5,331 nt of DNA from Nitrospirota bacterium (lineage in GTDB: Bacteria; Nitrospirota; Nitrospiria; Nitrospirales; UBA8639), in the NCBI GenBank assembly GCA_003233615.1, contig QIMB01000438.1, positions 1 to 5,331 on the forward strand, given 5' to 3'. Shown here in pieces: positions 1 through 5,331 of this stretch. The notes beneath the pieces are model-generated. The model saw only the letters and a program-made list of their open reading frames with translations. It was not told the DNA's origin and searched no databases. A program made the position numbers and the translations under genes. Positions within the stretch are counted from its first letter, which is position 1. Every line of letters starts with the position of its first letter.

Positions 1-34
1 TGACTCGCTTTCTGAACAGTGCTTTCACTCACCC

Positions 35-55
35 TCCTATTGTTAGGAAATAGGA
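35..55. repeat. Short inverted repeat (hairpin 1)
   Basis: TCCTAT at 35-40 is matched by ATAGGA at 50-55, leaving a 9-base loop. It abuts the stronger hairpin at 54-81, so the two would compete for or stack on bases 54-55. No T-run follows on either strand. The role is unknown; with its neighbour it may form a folded 3' end for the minus-strand toxin-antitoxin transcript. Confidence 0.4.
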
Positions 56-81
56 TCCCCGTGGCAAGACCACGGGGAATC
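54..81. terminator. Strong GC-rich hairpin, possible terminator of the toxin-antitoxin operon
   Basis: TCCCCGTGG at 56-64 pairs perfectly with CCACGGGGA at 70-78 around a 5-base loop. Two further pairs (54-81 and 55-80) are possible with one bulged A at 79. It lies about 95 bases beyond the toxin stop in the direction of that operon. On the minus strand it is followed only by a weakly T-rich stretch, so it is not a textbook intrinsic terminator. It could instead be an RNA-stabilising stem or a REP-like palindrome. The hairpin is seen directly; its function is inferred. Confidence 0.4.
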
Positions 82-174
82 ACAAGTTGAAATGGGTGAA
101 TCCGTTGCAGACCCACACATAAGCGATTATTTCGCGAGCCTTAAGAAGACGCCCCATCGGCGCGCCTCTACACA

Positions 175-471
175 TTAATTGCGGAAGGCGGGACTGCGGA
201 CCAAGGAGAGCAGCTCTTCATAGACATTCCGACGCTGTCCAACAAAGACCACATCAAGAGTACGCTCATCATCATTCAGCCGATAAATTATTCGATAGGA
301 TCGTACACGGCAGGCACGATAGCCGAAGAGTTCTTGCTGGAGGGAATACCCTGACAAAGGATTCTCCAAGAGGGTCCGAATCGCCTCTCGAATTTCCTGT
401 TTGACGTGAGGATGCAGTTTGCGAATGCGACTGGCAGCTTCTGGCGTATAGCGAACGCGATATGGGGTCAC
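175..471 (-). CDS. RelE/ParE-family toxin of a type II toxin-antitoxin pair
   Basis: This 98-residue protein has the size and pattern of the RelE/ParE superfamily. It begins with a strand (YRVRYTPEA, residues 4-12), then a basic helical region (about 12-35), and the family's NP.SGY..L turn (37-44). The core strands follow: YRACRVRSYRIIYRL (51-65, with Arg54, Arg57 and Arg60) and LDVVFVGQRRNVYEEL (72-87). The VGQRR.VYEEL ending is typical of RelE toxins that cut mRNA at ribosomes, whereas ParE-type members poison DNA gyrase; the sequence alone does not decide between them. The start is GTG at 471, whose GTGA overlaps the TGA of the antitoxin, indicating translational coupling; GAAGG at 481-485 is a ribosome binding site 9 bases upstream. 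No truncation is visible, so the toxin is probably active. Confidence 0.88.
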   Translation of the reverse strand: MTPYRVRYTPEAASRIRKLHPHVKQEIREAIRTLLENPLSGYSLQQELFGYRACRVRSYRIIYRLNDDERTLDVVFVGQRRNVYEELLSLVRSPAFRN

Positions 472-746
472 GCATTCTTGCCTTCAAAGACGGATTCATG
501 TGTTTCCCAACGACCAACTTGAGCTTGCTTCAAAGACTTTCGCAGGGACCGCATCGTCTTCTGGTCGCTTAAGATTTCTAGAGTCTCCATCAGCCCCTCA
601 AAATGTTCCATGCTGAGAAGAACCGCTGTGGGAATGCCATCCCGCGTAATGCCAACAGAGTCCTCTTGTTTACCCAGCCGGCGAATGATGTTCAAAAGCT
701 GCGTTTTCGCTTGTGTCACAGACACATAATGATCAACATGCGGCAT
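468..746 (-). CDS. Phd/YefM-family antitoxin
   Basis: This 92-residue protein is the first gene of the operon. Its N-terminal half matches the Phd/YefM DNA-binding fold: VSVTQAKTQLLNIIRRL (residues 8-24), then a strand pair with the family's ITRDGIPTAVLLSMEHFEGL (33-52). The C-terminal part (about 53-92) is charged and helical, ending in ..GRWETHESVF, and should wrap and neutralise the toxin. As in other Phd/YefM systems it is expected to repress its own promoter, with the toxin as co-repressor. The ATG at 746 is preceded by GGAG at 755-758 with 8 bases of spacing. The TGA stop overlaps the toxin GTG. The pairing of this family with a RelE-like toxin is the well-known YefM-YoeB/Phd-RelE arrangement. 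Nothing looks broken. Confidence 0.88.
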   Translation of the reverse strand: MPHVDHYVSVTQAKTQLLNIIRRLGKQEDSVGITRDGIPTAVLLSMEHFEGLMETLEILSDQKTMRSLRKSLKQAQVGRWETHESVFEGKNA

Positions 747-760
747 ATCAAAGACTCCAT

Positions 761-792
761 ATGGTTAGTTATATAACCATTATACTAACCAT
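761..792. promoter_or_regulatory. Probable autorepression operator of the toxin-antitoxin operon (three TAACCAT heptamers)
   Basis: The heptamer TAACCAT occurs at 774-780 and 786-792, and in reverse (ATGGTTA) at 761-767. The outer pair extends to a perfect 9-base inverted repeat, ATGGTTAGT at 761-769 against ACTAACCAT at 784-792. The first two copies form a tighter dyad, and GTTATATAAC at 768-777 is itself a palindrome. The array covers the -10 box and the predicted transcription start, the usual place for Phd/YefM operators. The repeats are seen directly; binding by the antitoxin is inferred from the family. Confidence 0.72.
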
Positions 793-807
793 TGCCTATA
801 TAGACAA
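779..807 (-). promoter_or_regulatory. Sigma-70-type promoter of the toxin-antitoxin operon
   Basis: Read on the minus strand, TTGTCT (807-802) and a perfect TATAAT (784-779) are separated by exactly 17 bases. The predicted transcript starts near 772, about 25 bases before the antitoxin ATG, leaving room for the GGAG at 755-758. The -10 box lies inside the heptamer repeat array, so repressor binding would occlude polymerase. Confidence 0.7.
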
Positions 808-951
808 TACACACGCTCCTAAAAACTGTTCTTCTCTCCTGCTGCCTCATGTTTTTTAAATAGAGGTTCCCTATAGAAAATGTACGGAATAACAGCGTGG
901 AGAAAAATCAGGCAGTCTCGTCCCATCGTGCAGGAGAGCGTAGGAACCGAC

Positions 952-2631
952 TTAAAACAAGCCAACGATGCGGCCATCGTCATCCACGCCAATGGCTTCG
1001 GCGGCAGGAACCCGCGGCAAGCCTGGCATAGTCATAATGTCGCCAGTCATCGCAACGACGAATTCCGCTCCCATGGCCAATCGAACTTCACGAACCGAAA
1101 CAGTAAAGCCTGTAGGTGCGCCTTTCACGGTGGGATCGGTGGAAAAGCTGTACTGTGTTTTGGCCAGACACACGGGGAAATGGCCGTAACCATTCCTTTC
1201 CAGCTCGGTCAGACGAGATTGGACCGTGTTGGGAATCTGTACGTCATCGGCACCGTAGATCTTCTGCGCTACTGTGCGTATTTTTTCCGCTAACGGAAGA
1301 TCGTCGGGATATAACACCGAAAACTTCGAAGATTCTGAATCGACTATGTGCCGAACAGCTTCTGCCAAATCTGCAGCCCCTTTGCCTCCATGAGCCCAAT
1401 GATTAGACACGACCATTCGCACACCTAAATCTTGACAGGATCGTTCGACCAACTCTAATTCAGCTGTAGTATCGTGGGTGAATTGATTGATCGCCACCAC
1501 TGACGGCACACCAAATTTTTTCACGTTTTCCAAATGCCTCAATAAATTAGGGAGCCCTGCCTTGAGTGCCATGAGGTCTTCGTCTCCCAACGCTTGCTCT
1601 TGGGCTCCTCCATGAAGCTTGAGTGCCTTCACCGTTGCCACGACCACCACGCAGGCAGGCGTGAGTCCCGCTTTCCGGCATTTGATGTTGAAAAATTTTT
1701 CTGCTCCCAGGTCCGCACCAAAACCGGCCTCGGTCACAACATAATCCGCCAACTTCAGCGCTAACTTTGTGGCCACCACGGAATTACAACCATGAGCGAT
1801 ATTCGCAAACGGCCCGCCATGAACCAACGCCGGGTTATGCTCCAACGTTTGCACCAGATTTGGATTAAAGGCCTCTTTGAGCAAGGCGGTCATCGCTCCA
1901 TGGGCGTTGATATGTCGCGCAAAGACCATGTCCTTATCAACCGTTCTCCCCACTTTGATATTTCCCAATCGGCGCTCTAAATCTTTCATATCAGAAGCCA
2001 AGCAGAGAATCGCCATCACTTCCGAAGCCGCCGTGATATCAAAACGGCCTTCACGCGCATAGCCATTCGCTGTTCCACCCAACCCGGTAATGATGGAACG
2101 AAGTGATCGATCATTGACATCCTGCACTCGGCCCCACGTCACCCGTCGCGGATCAATCTGTGGCTTGTGCCCCCAATGGAGATGGTTGGAGACCATGGCC
2201 GCAAGCAGATTATGTGCGGCTGTGATGGCATGAAAATCTCCGGTGAAATGCAGATTAATGTCCGTCATTGGCGCGACTTGGGCATACCCACCGCCACAGG
2301 CTCCGCCTTTCATTCCAAAACATGGACCCAGACTCGGCTCGCGGATCGCCACAAGAGTCTTGGCGCCGATGTGATTCATCCCGTCCGCCAATCCGATAGA
2401 TGTGGTCGTTTTGCCTTCCCCCGCTTTTGTGGGTGAAATGGCTGTTACTAAAATAAGCTTGCCATCCGGCTTGCCGGAGAGAGACTCCATCATTGAAAGC
2501 GGTATTTTGGCTTTGTGCTTCCCAAACAATTCGAGGTCATCAGGATTCAACCCCAAAGTGTCCTGTGCGATTTTCGCAATAGGACGCAACTCAATGCGGT
2601 TGGCAATGTCAAGATTGAGAGAAGAACTCAT
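952..2631 (-). CDS. fhs: Formate-tetrahydrofolate ligase (10-formyltetrahydrofolate synthetase)
   Basis: This cytosolic enzyme joins formate to tetrahydrofolate using ATP, giving 10-formyl-tetrahydrofolate for purine synthesis, initiator Met-tRNA formylation or one-carbon assimilation. Its 559 residues match the usual length of about 556-560. The nucleotide-binding loop is TKAGEGKTTTS (residues 68-78). The first family signature appears as GMKGGACGGGY (106-116), followed by the conserved INLHFTGDFHAI (125-136). The second signature is VATVKALKLHGG (331-342), and PGLPRVPAA lies near the end (536-544). One oddity is Cys112 where the first signature normally has Ala. The ATG at 2631 has an upstream AAAGG (2637-2641). 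A TATGAT at 2660-2655 could be a -10 box, but no good -35 is visible. No folD or other folate gene lies beside it in this window, so it appears monocistronic; no clear terminator was found downstream. Confidence 0.97.
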   Translation of the reverse strand: MSSSLNLDIANRIELRPIAKIAQDTLGLNPDDLELFGKHKAKIPLSMMESLSGKPDGKLILVTAISPTKAGEGKTTTSIGLADGMNHIGAKTLVAIREPSLGPCFGMKGGACGGGYAQVAPMTDINLHFTGDFHAITAAHNLLAAMVSNHLHWGHKPQIDPRRVTWGRVQDVNDRSLRSIITGLGGTANGYAREGRFDITAASEVMAILCLASDMKDLERRLGNIKVGRTVDKDMVFARHINAHGAMTALLKEAFNPNLVQTLEHNPALVHGGPFANIAHGCNSVVATKLALKLADYVVTEAGFGADLGAEKFFNIKCRKAGLTPACVVVVATVKALKLHGGAQEQALGDEDLMALKAGLPNLLRHLENVKKFGVPSVVAINQFTHDTTAELELVERSCQDLGVRMVVSNHWAHGGKGAADLAEAVRHIVDSESSKFSVLYPDDLPLAEKIRTVAQKIYGADDVQIPNTVQSRLTELERNGYGHFPVCLAKTQYSFSTDPTVKGAPTGFTVSVREVRLAMGAEFVVAMTGDIMTMPGLPRVPAAEAIGVDDDGRIVGLF

Positions 2632-2848
2632 AGTTACCTTTCCAAAGAAATCGGATCATAACAGGGTCGTGCTGGATCTTCATTTTTATCCATGTGAGAA
2701 TGAGAGGTCAAATGTATGGATACATCACCCGCGCCACATTGTTCCTGTTCATCCCCCCGGAGAGAATCTGCGACCTTCCCCTCTATCCACGCTTGCAATA
2801 TTTCACCCTTCTTGTTAGGTACACATTTCCAATAACGAAGAAGAATGA
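2632..2848. other. Non-coding stretch upstream of fhs
   Basis: Apart from the fhs ribosome binding site and its weak candidate -10 box near 2655-2660, I see no gene, RNA structure, strong dyad or repeat here. It presumably contains the fhs leader. Together with the transposase remnant that follows and the short SIR2 leader, it makes up the 373-base gap between the two divergently transcribed genes. Confidence 0.5.
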
Positions 2849-2962
2849 TTAGGGGAAAAGATCCAGAACCGAACCCGAGTGAAATATCAGTTGAGCGTCT
2901 CGCCCCCGATTCATCACATAATACATGGCATGGTCATATTCGATGCAGAGAGGTCTGGGCAT
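2849..2962 (-). pseudogene. N-terminal remnant of a REP-associated tyrosine transposase (RAYT), copy A
   Basis: Reading minus from an ATG at 2962, a 37-codon frame begins MPRPLCIEYDHAMYYVMNRG and continues RDAQLIFH before losing resemblance and ending at TAA (2851-2849). The pattern PRPLRIEY..A.YHV.NRG....IF is the well-known start of RAYT/Y1-type transposases, single-stranded DNA enzymes linked to REP palindromes. The later HUH motif, catalytic tyrosine and C-terminal domain are absent, so it cannot be functional. Its DNA matches copy B at 43 of 49 aligned bases (2891-2939 against 4476-4524, same orientation), including a 16-base identical run at 2904-2919. It ends only 42 bases before the SIR2 start. 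It may be a decayed element or a fragment carried in by rearrangement. Confidence 0.75.
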
Positions 2963-3004
2963 GCCATCTGACTCCATACAATAAAGCAAGCAACGACCCT
3001 ACAC

Positions 3005-4270
3005 ATGACCCCACGCACCTCTGGCAAATCAAAGCTCCTTGTCATTTTAGGCGCAGGCAGTTCCAGCGACTGTGGGATGCCAAGTGTTTGCGATATCAAT
3101 GAGCGTATGAAAGGCTGGAGTCGGGAGTGCGAGCCTACGACCGGACTCTCCGGCGATTCCGGAAGGGGCATATTCAACGTCTTGTGGAAAATAGTTGAAG
3201 CATACTATGGGTCGAATCACTACAACATTGGTGCAAACTACGAAAGAATCCTCGGTGAGATGACGGCTTTGGCGAGTTGGCTAACGCCAAGCCCGTTCGG
3301 CAATGTGCTTCGAGCGGCAGTAAGAGATGGGGCACCCGTCAGCGCGTTTGGGTTACCGCCTGAGACCGAGAAATATTCCTATCGCCATTTGATTATAAGA
3401 GAGCAAGGTTTTCTTCTTGAGAAACTGGCTAAATACATGCGTGAGTGTAGCAAGTCGCTCGAAATGGAATCATCCCCATTTTTCGCCTACCAGAACATAT
3501 TTCTGAAGCTTCGCGAGCAATTTGATCTCGGGATCTACAATTTGAATTACGACAATGTCGCACGGAGCGCTTGGCCTGAGGCTTTTCATGGGTTCAATAG
3601 TCGTGGGATTTTTGATCCACTATGTGTCAGCCTGCGCAGGGAATGGGACTTCATCTACCACCTTCATGGTAGCGTACATCATTGTATCTCAAGCCCAACT
3701 TACAAGCCTTCGCTTGCTTGGAAGAATAACCTTCATGACTCATTTGAAGATTATAAACCACCAATTCCTGACATGGCGCAGGACTTTCGGCCAATACCAA
3801 TGACGACATTGATCGCTGGCAGTTTCAAGCTCAATCAGATATTAGCCGAACCTTATCAAACTTTTTACGCTGCCCTTGTTCGACATGTGCAAGAAGCGGA
3901 CGCAATTCTGATTGCCGGCTACGGTTTTGGCGATTTGCACGTCAACAGAGTGCTTCGAAATAGATTTGAAGGCCCGGTTAACGATAGGACGCTCCCGCAG
4001 GTAATCGTTCTCGCGAAATCAAACCCAATGAAACTTCAGACAGCCAATCTCCAAGATCACGACTTTTGGGCCTACCAGTTAACGCACACATTAAACACCA
4101 AATTTCGTATCTCCCAAAAACACCTGGACCACCAACCCACCGTTGTTGAGTTTATTCGAGAACACAAATTCGAAACGGCCTTACGTGATCGGGTAAGGAT
4201 ATGGCATGGCGGATTTACTGAAGCCCTCCAATCCCTTGATGAGATCGCCAAGCGACTGCATTGTCAGTGA
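3005..4270 (+). CDS. SIR2-domain protein, candidate NAD+-hydrolysing defence effector
   Basis: This 421-residue protein carries bacterial SIR2-like motifs in the right order: the glycine-rich NAD loop GAGSSSDCGMP (residues 16-26), YNLNYDN (178-184, with the candidate catalytic Asn181), HLHGS (219-223, with candidate His221), and GYGFGDLHVNRVL (305-317) at the end of the fold. In defence proteins such as ThsA and DSR-type effectors this domain destroys NAD+ on phage infection; here that role is inferred. No transmembrane segment, zinc-binding Cys cluster of true deacetylases, or recognisable sensor domain is visible; the C-terminal 50 residues are charged and unassigned. The ATG at 3005 is the only ATG after an in-frame stop at 2969 that keeps the NAD loop, yet it has no Shine-Dalgarno sequence. 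TACAAT at 2977-2982 is a possible -10 without a clear -35. There is no partner gene (Argonaute, HerA, TIR or SLOG) beside it. RAYT remnants flank it on both sides. Confidence 0.85.
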   Translation: MTPRTSGKSKLLVILGAGSSSDCGMPSVCDINERMKGWSRECEPTTGLSGDSGRGIFNVLWKIVEAYYGSNHYNIGANYERILGEMTALASWLTPSPFGNVLRAAVRDGAPVSAFGLPPETEKYSYRHLIIREQGFLLEKLAKYMRECSKSLEMESSPFFAYQNIFLKLREQFDLGIYNLNYDNVARSAWPEAFHGFNSRGIFDPLCVSLRREWDFIYHLHGSVHHCISSPTYKPSLAWKNNLHDSFEDYKPPIPDMAQDFRPIPMTTLIAGSFKLNQILAEPYQTFYAALVRHVQEADAILIAGYGFGDLHVNRVLRNRFEGPVNDRTLPQVIVLAKSNPMKLQTANLQDHDFWAYQLTHTLNTKFRISQKHLDHQPTVVEFIREHKFETALRDRVRIWHGGFTEALQSLDEIAKRLHCQ

Positions 4271-4367
4271 AACCAACAGTCTAGACATGACAGGGGTCAA
4301 GTTGCGTGCTTGATGACATAGCATTTGATTCGCTGAATCGTCTTGGCAAAGTCGGGATCGTCGGTGA

Positions 4368-4532
4368 TTAATGATTGCCTAGCAAACAATAGGCATGAAT
4401 CATGAGCCCAAAGCGTTCGTATGCGTCGGCGAGGGTCAGCACAAATATCAGGTAGGTCGGGACGTGAAAAATCTGTTGAGCGCCTCGACCCCGATTCATC
4501 ACATGATAGACGTCATGGTCATATATTCGATG
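4368..4532 (-). pseudogene. N-terminal remnant of a RAYT transposase, copy B
   Basis: Minus-strand codons from about 4541 to 4368 read RRPHRIYDHDVYHVMNRG, then a helical stretch IFHVPTYLIFVLTLADAYERFG and the block MIHAYCLLGNH, stopping at TAA (4370-4368). This is the RAYT N-terminal domain, cut exactly at the first His of the NH.HLL motif, so the HUH pair and catalytic Tyr are lost. The frame can be opened back to an ATG at 4562, but those first residues are antisense to the C-terminal RAYT fragment next door and are unlikely to be native. The fragment lacks one residue near IEYDH relative to copy A. It cannot transpose. The same-direction match to copy A is described there. Confidence 0.8.
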
Positions 4533-4820
4533 CGGCCGTCGGTTCGGCAGGTCTTGAAACAAGTTGGCCTGGTGTTTCAGGTGAAGATGGGACGATCACC
4601 ACGGGGCGGGGAAACCAACGATGCCAGAAAAGTGGCCATGTATGCCGTTAAGGGAATCTGTGATCTCACATTAACTGAGACCGCCCGGGAATTTGATGTG
4701 ACCAGTTACGGAACCATCGGGTGAGCCTGTGCACAAGTGCGGGCAAAACAGGATTTGGAGCCATCCTTCAAAAAACGAGTCGAGAAGGTCGAAGCGCTCA
4801 TTCGTCAATCTAATACTTAA
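4533..4820 (+). pseudogene. C-terminal remnant of a RAYT transposase with an in-frame TGA
   Basis: Plus-strand codons from about 4533 read RPSVRQVLKQVG, then GGETNDARKVAMYAVKGI, TLTETAREFDVTSYGTIG, a TGA at 4722-4724, and on in the same frame to ACAQVRAKQDLEPSFKKRVEKVEALIRQSNT ending at TAA (4818-4820). The segment ARKVAMY.VK....L.E.A..F....YG.IG-W-AC matches the DnaA-C-like helix-turn-helix tail found in many RAYTs. The stop sits where the family has Trp, so a single TGG-to-TGA change explains it. Other genes here use TGA as stop, so recoding is unlikely. An ATG at 4395 in this frame exists, but everything before about 4530 is antisense to the N-terminal remnant. It is a dead fragment joined back to back with that remnant near 4530-4540. 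Confidence 0.8.
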
Positions 4821-4930
4821 TACACATTCAACCTGTCCTAGCCATTATTCATGATAGAATTCTCTTCATCGAGGGTACAACGTTTTTTACGCTCTTGGTA
4901 ATATCACTCTAAATTTGTTAAGAAGAGATC

Positions 4931-5331
4931 ATGCGAAAAATTTTCAGTTCTCTAGTATTCATGGTTCTGTTGCTAATCGGAACCTTTAATCTTACCTCCG
5001 CCCGAGATTTCACGGTTGGCCAACAGGTCGTCCTTGAGGCTAAAAAACCGATTGGGGTGCCGCTGCATTCCAATCCCACACCAAGCTATTTGAAACATGT
5101 GCCGACCGGCACCCGGGCTGTGATTAACACCATCGCTCAGAATGGCCATTGGCTGTCTGTTCAATTGGCATCTGGAAATTCAAGTTGGGTGCATAAAAAA
5201 TACGTCAGAGCAGGCACAGCCACACCTACCGTCCCCAACACACCTTTGGCTCAAGAGGCTGATACTGACTCAAAGACCATTCTCGGAGGAGAGGATCAGG
5301 TTTGGGCGAGTGAGGCTCAATGCCAGTCAGC
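4931..5331 (+). CDS. Exported SH3-like-domain protein, N-terminal part (cut by window edge)
   Basis: An uninterrupted frame runs from ATG 4931 to the window end (133 codons seen, no stop). A purine-rich AAGAAGAG at 4920-4927 sits just upstream as ribosome binding site. Residues 1-24 form a signal peptide: MRK, a hydrophobic run at about 4-21, and a likely cleavage after TSA (22-24). Residues 27-90 resemble a bacterial SH3 (SH3b) module, with VPLHSNP (42-48), GHWLSVQLASG (71-81) and the closing SSWVHKKYVR (84-93). A Thr/Pro-rich linker follows (about 95-107), then the start of a second region with VWASEAQC (123-130). Such modules often bind cell wall or protein ligands and are tethered to an enzyme. 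The downstream domain is outside the window; a nuclease-type domain is only a guess from similar layouts. It is unrelated to the RAYT debris before it. Confidence 0.8.
   Translation, partial: MRKIFSSLVFMVLLLIGTFNLTSARDFTVGQQVVLEAKKPIGVPLHSNPTPSYLKHVPTGTRAVINTIAQNGHWLSVQLASGNSSWVHKKYVRAGTATPTVPNTPLAQEADTDSKTILGGEDQVWASEAQCQS

Noticed and set aside
880..2436. Several plus-strand open frames of 60-140 codons across the fhs region
   Set aside because: They are antisense to a full-length, strongly conserved fhs, have no family-like composition and no ribosome binding sites.
2402..2818. A 138-codon plus-strand frame running out of the fhs 5' end
   Set aside because: Its first half is antisense to fhs and the remainder has no recognisable motif or start signal.
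2954..2982. A possible promoter for SIR2 with TACAAT at 2977-2982
   Set aside because: No acceptable -35 box lies 16-18 bases upstream, so it is mentioned only as a possibility.
2914..3177. An 87-codon minus-strand frame over the SIR2 start
   Set aside because: It is antisense to the SIR2 NAD-binding loop and to RAYT copy A in the wrong frame.
3555..3803. An 82-codon frame inside SIR2 with a hydrophobic run
   Set aside because: It overlaps the conserved LHGS region in another frame; the hydrophobicity is a by-product of codon composition.
4395..4532. The first 46 codons of the plus-strand frame that starts at 4395
   Set aside because: They are antisense to the RAYT N-terminal remnant; only the part after about 4533 is family-like.
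4973..5164. A 63-codon minus-strand frame under the SH3-like gene
   Set aside because: It is antisense to a well-supported signal peptide and SH3-like domain.
1..5331. CRISPR arrays, tRNA or rRNA genes
   Set aside because: No regularly spaced repeats, cloverleaf folds or rRNA-like sequence were seen on either strand.

Overview
The window reads as chromosomal sequence from a free-living, probably Gram-negative bacterium of intermediate GC content. Genes keep standard signals, and TGA is used as a stop by at least two intact genes. The lineage cannot be fixed from sequence alone. The mix of a methylotroph/autotroph-type formate-tetrahydrofolate ligase, REP-associated transposase remnants and an exported SH3-like protein would suit Nitrospirota or a similar environmental group, but that is a weak inference.

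Layout from left to right. (1) Positions 1-174 hold two adjacent hairpins and no convincing gene. (2) Positions 175-746, minus strand, carry a two-gene type II toxin-antitoxin operon: a Phd/YefM-like antitoxin followed by a RelE/ParE-like toxin with a 4-base GTGA overlap. A good sigma-70-type promoter lies in front of it, buried in three copies of the heptamer TAACCAT, a likely autoregulatory operator. (3) Positions 952-2631, minus strand, hold a full-length formate-tetrahydrofolate ligase (fhs), the only clear core-metabolism gene. (4) Positions 2632-3004 are mostly non-coding and include a 37-codon remnant of the N-terminus of a REP-associated tyrosine transposase (RAYT). (5) Positions 3005-4270, plus strand, encode a 421-residue SIR2-domain protein, a plausible NAD+-consuming anti-phage effector standing alone. 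(6) Positions 4368-4820 hold a wrecked RAYT in two halves pointing away from each other: the N-terminal part on the minus strand and the C-terminal part on the plus strand, the latter also broken by an in-frame TGA. (7) From 4931 to the right edge runs the start of an exported SH3-like-domain protein, cut by the window end.

The genes do not form one pathway. fhs supplies 10-formyl-tetrahydrofolate for one-carbon metabolism. The toxin-antitoxin pair and the SIR2 gene look like accessory stress or defence functions. The SIR2 gene sits between two same-direction RAYT N-terminal remnants, which marks 2849-4820 as a site of past insertion and rearrangement. The most interesting items are this flanked SIR2 gene, the back-to-back RAYT halves and the toxin-antitoxin operator.
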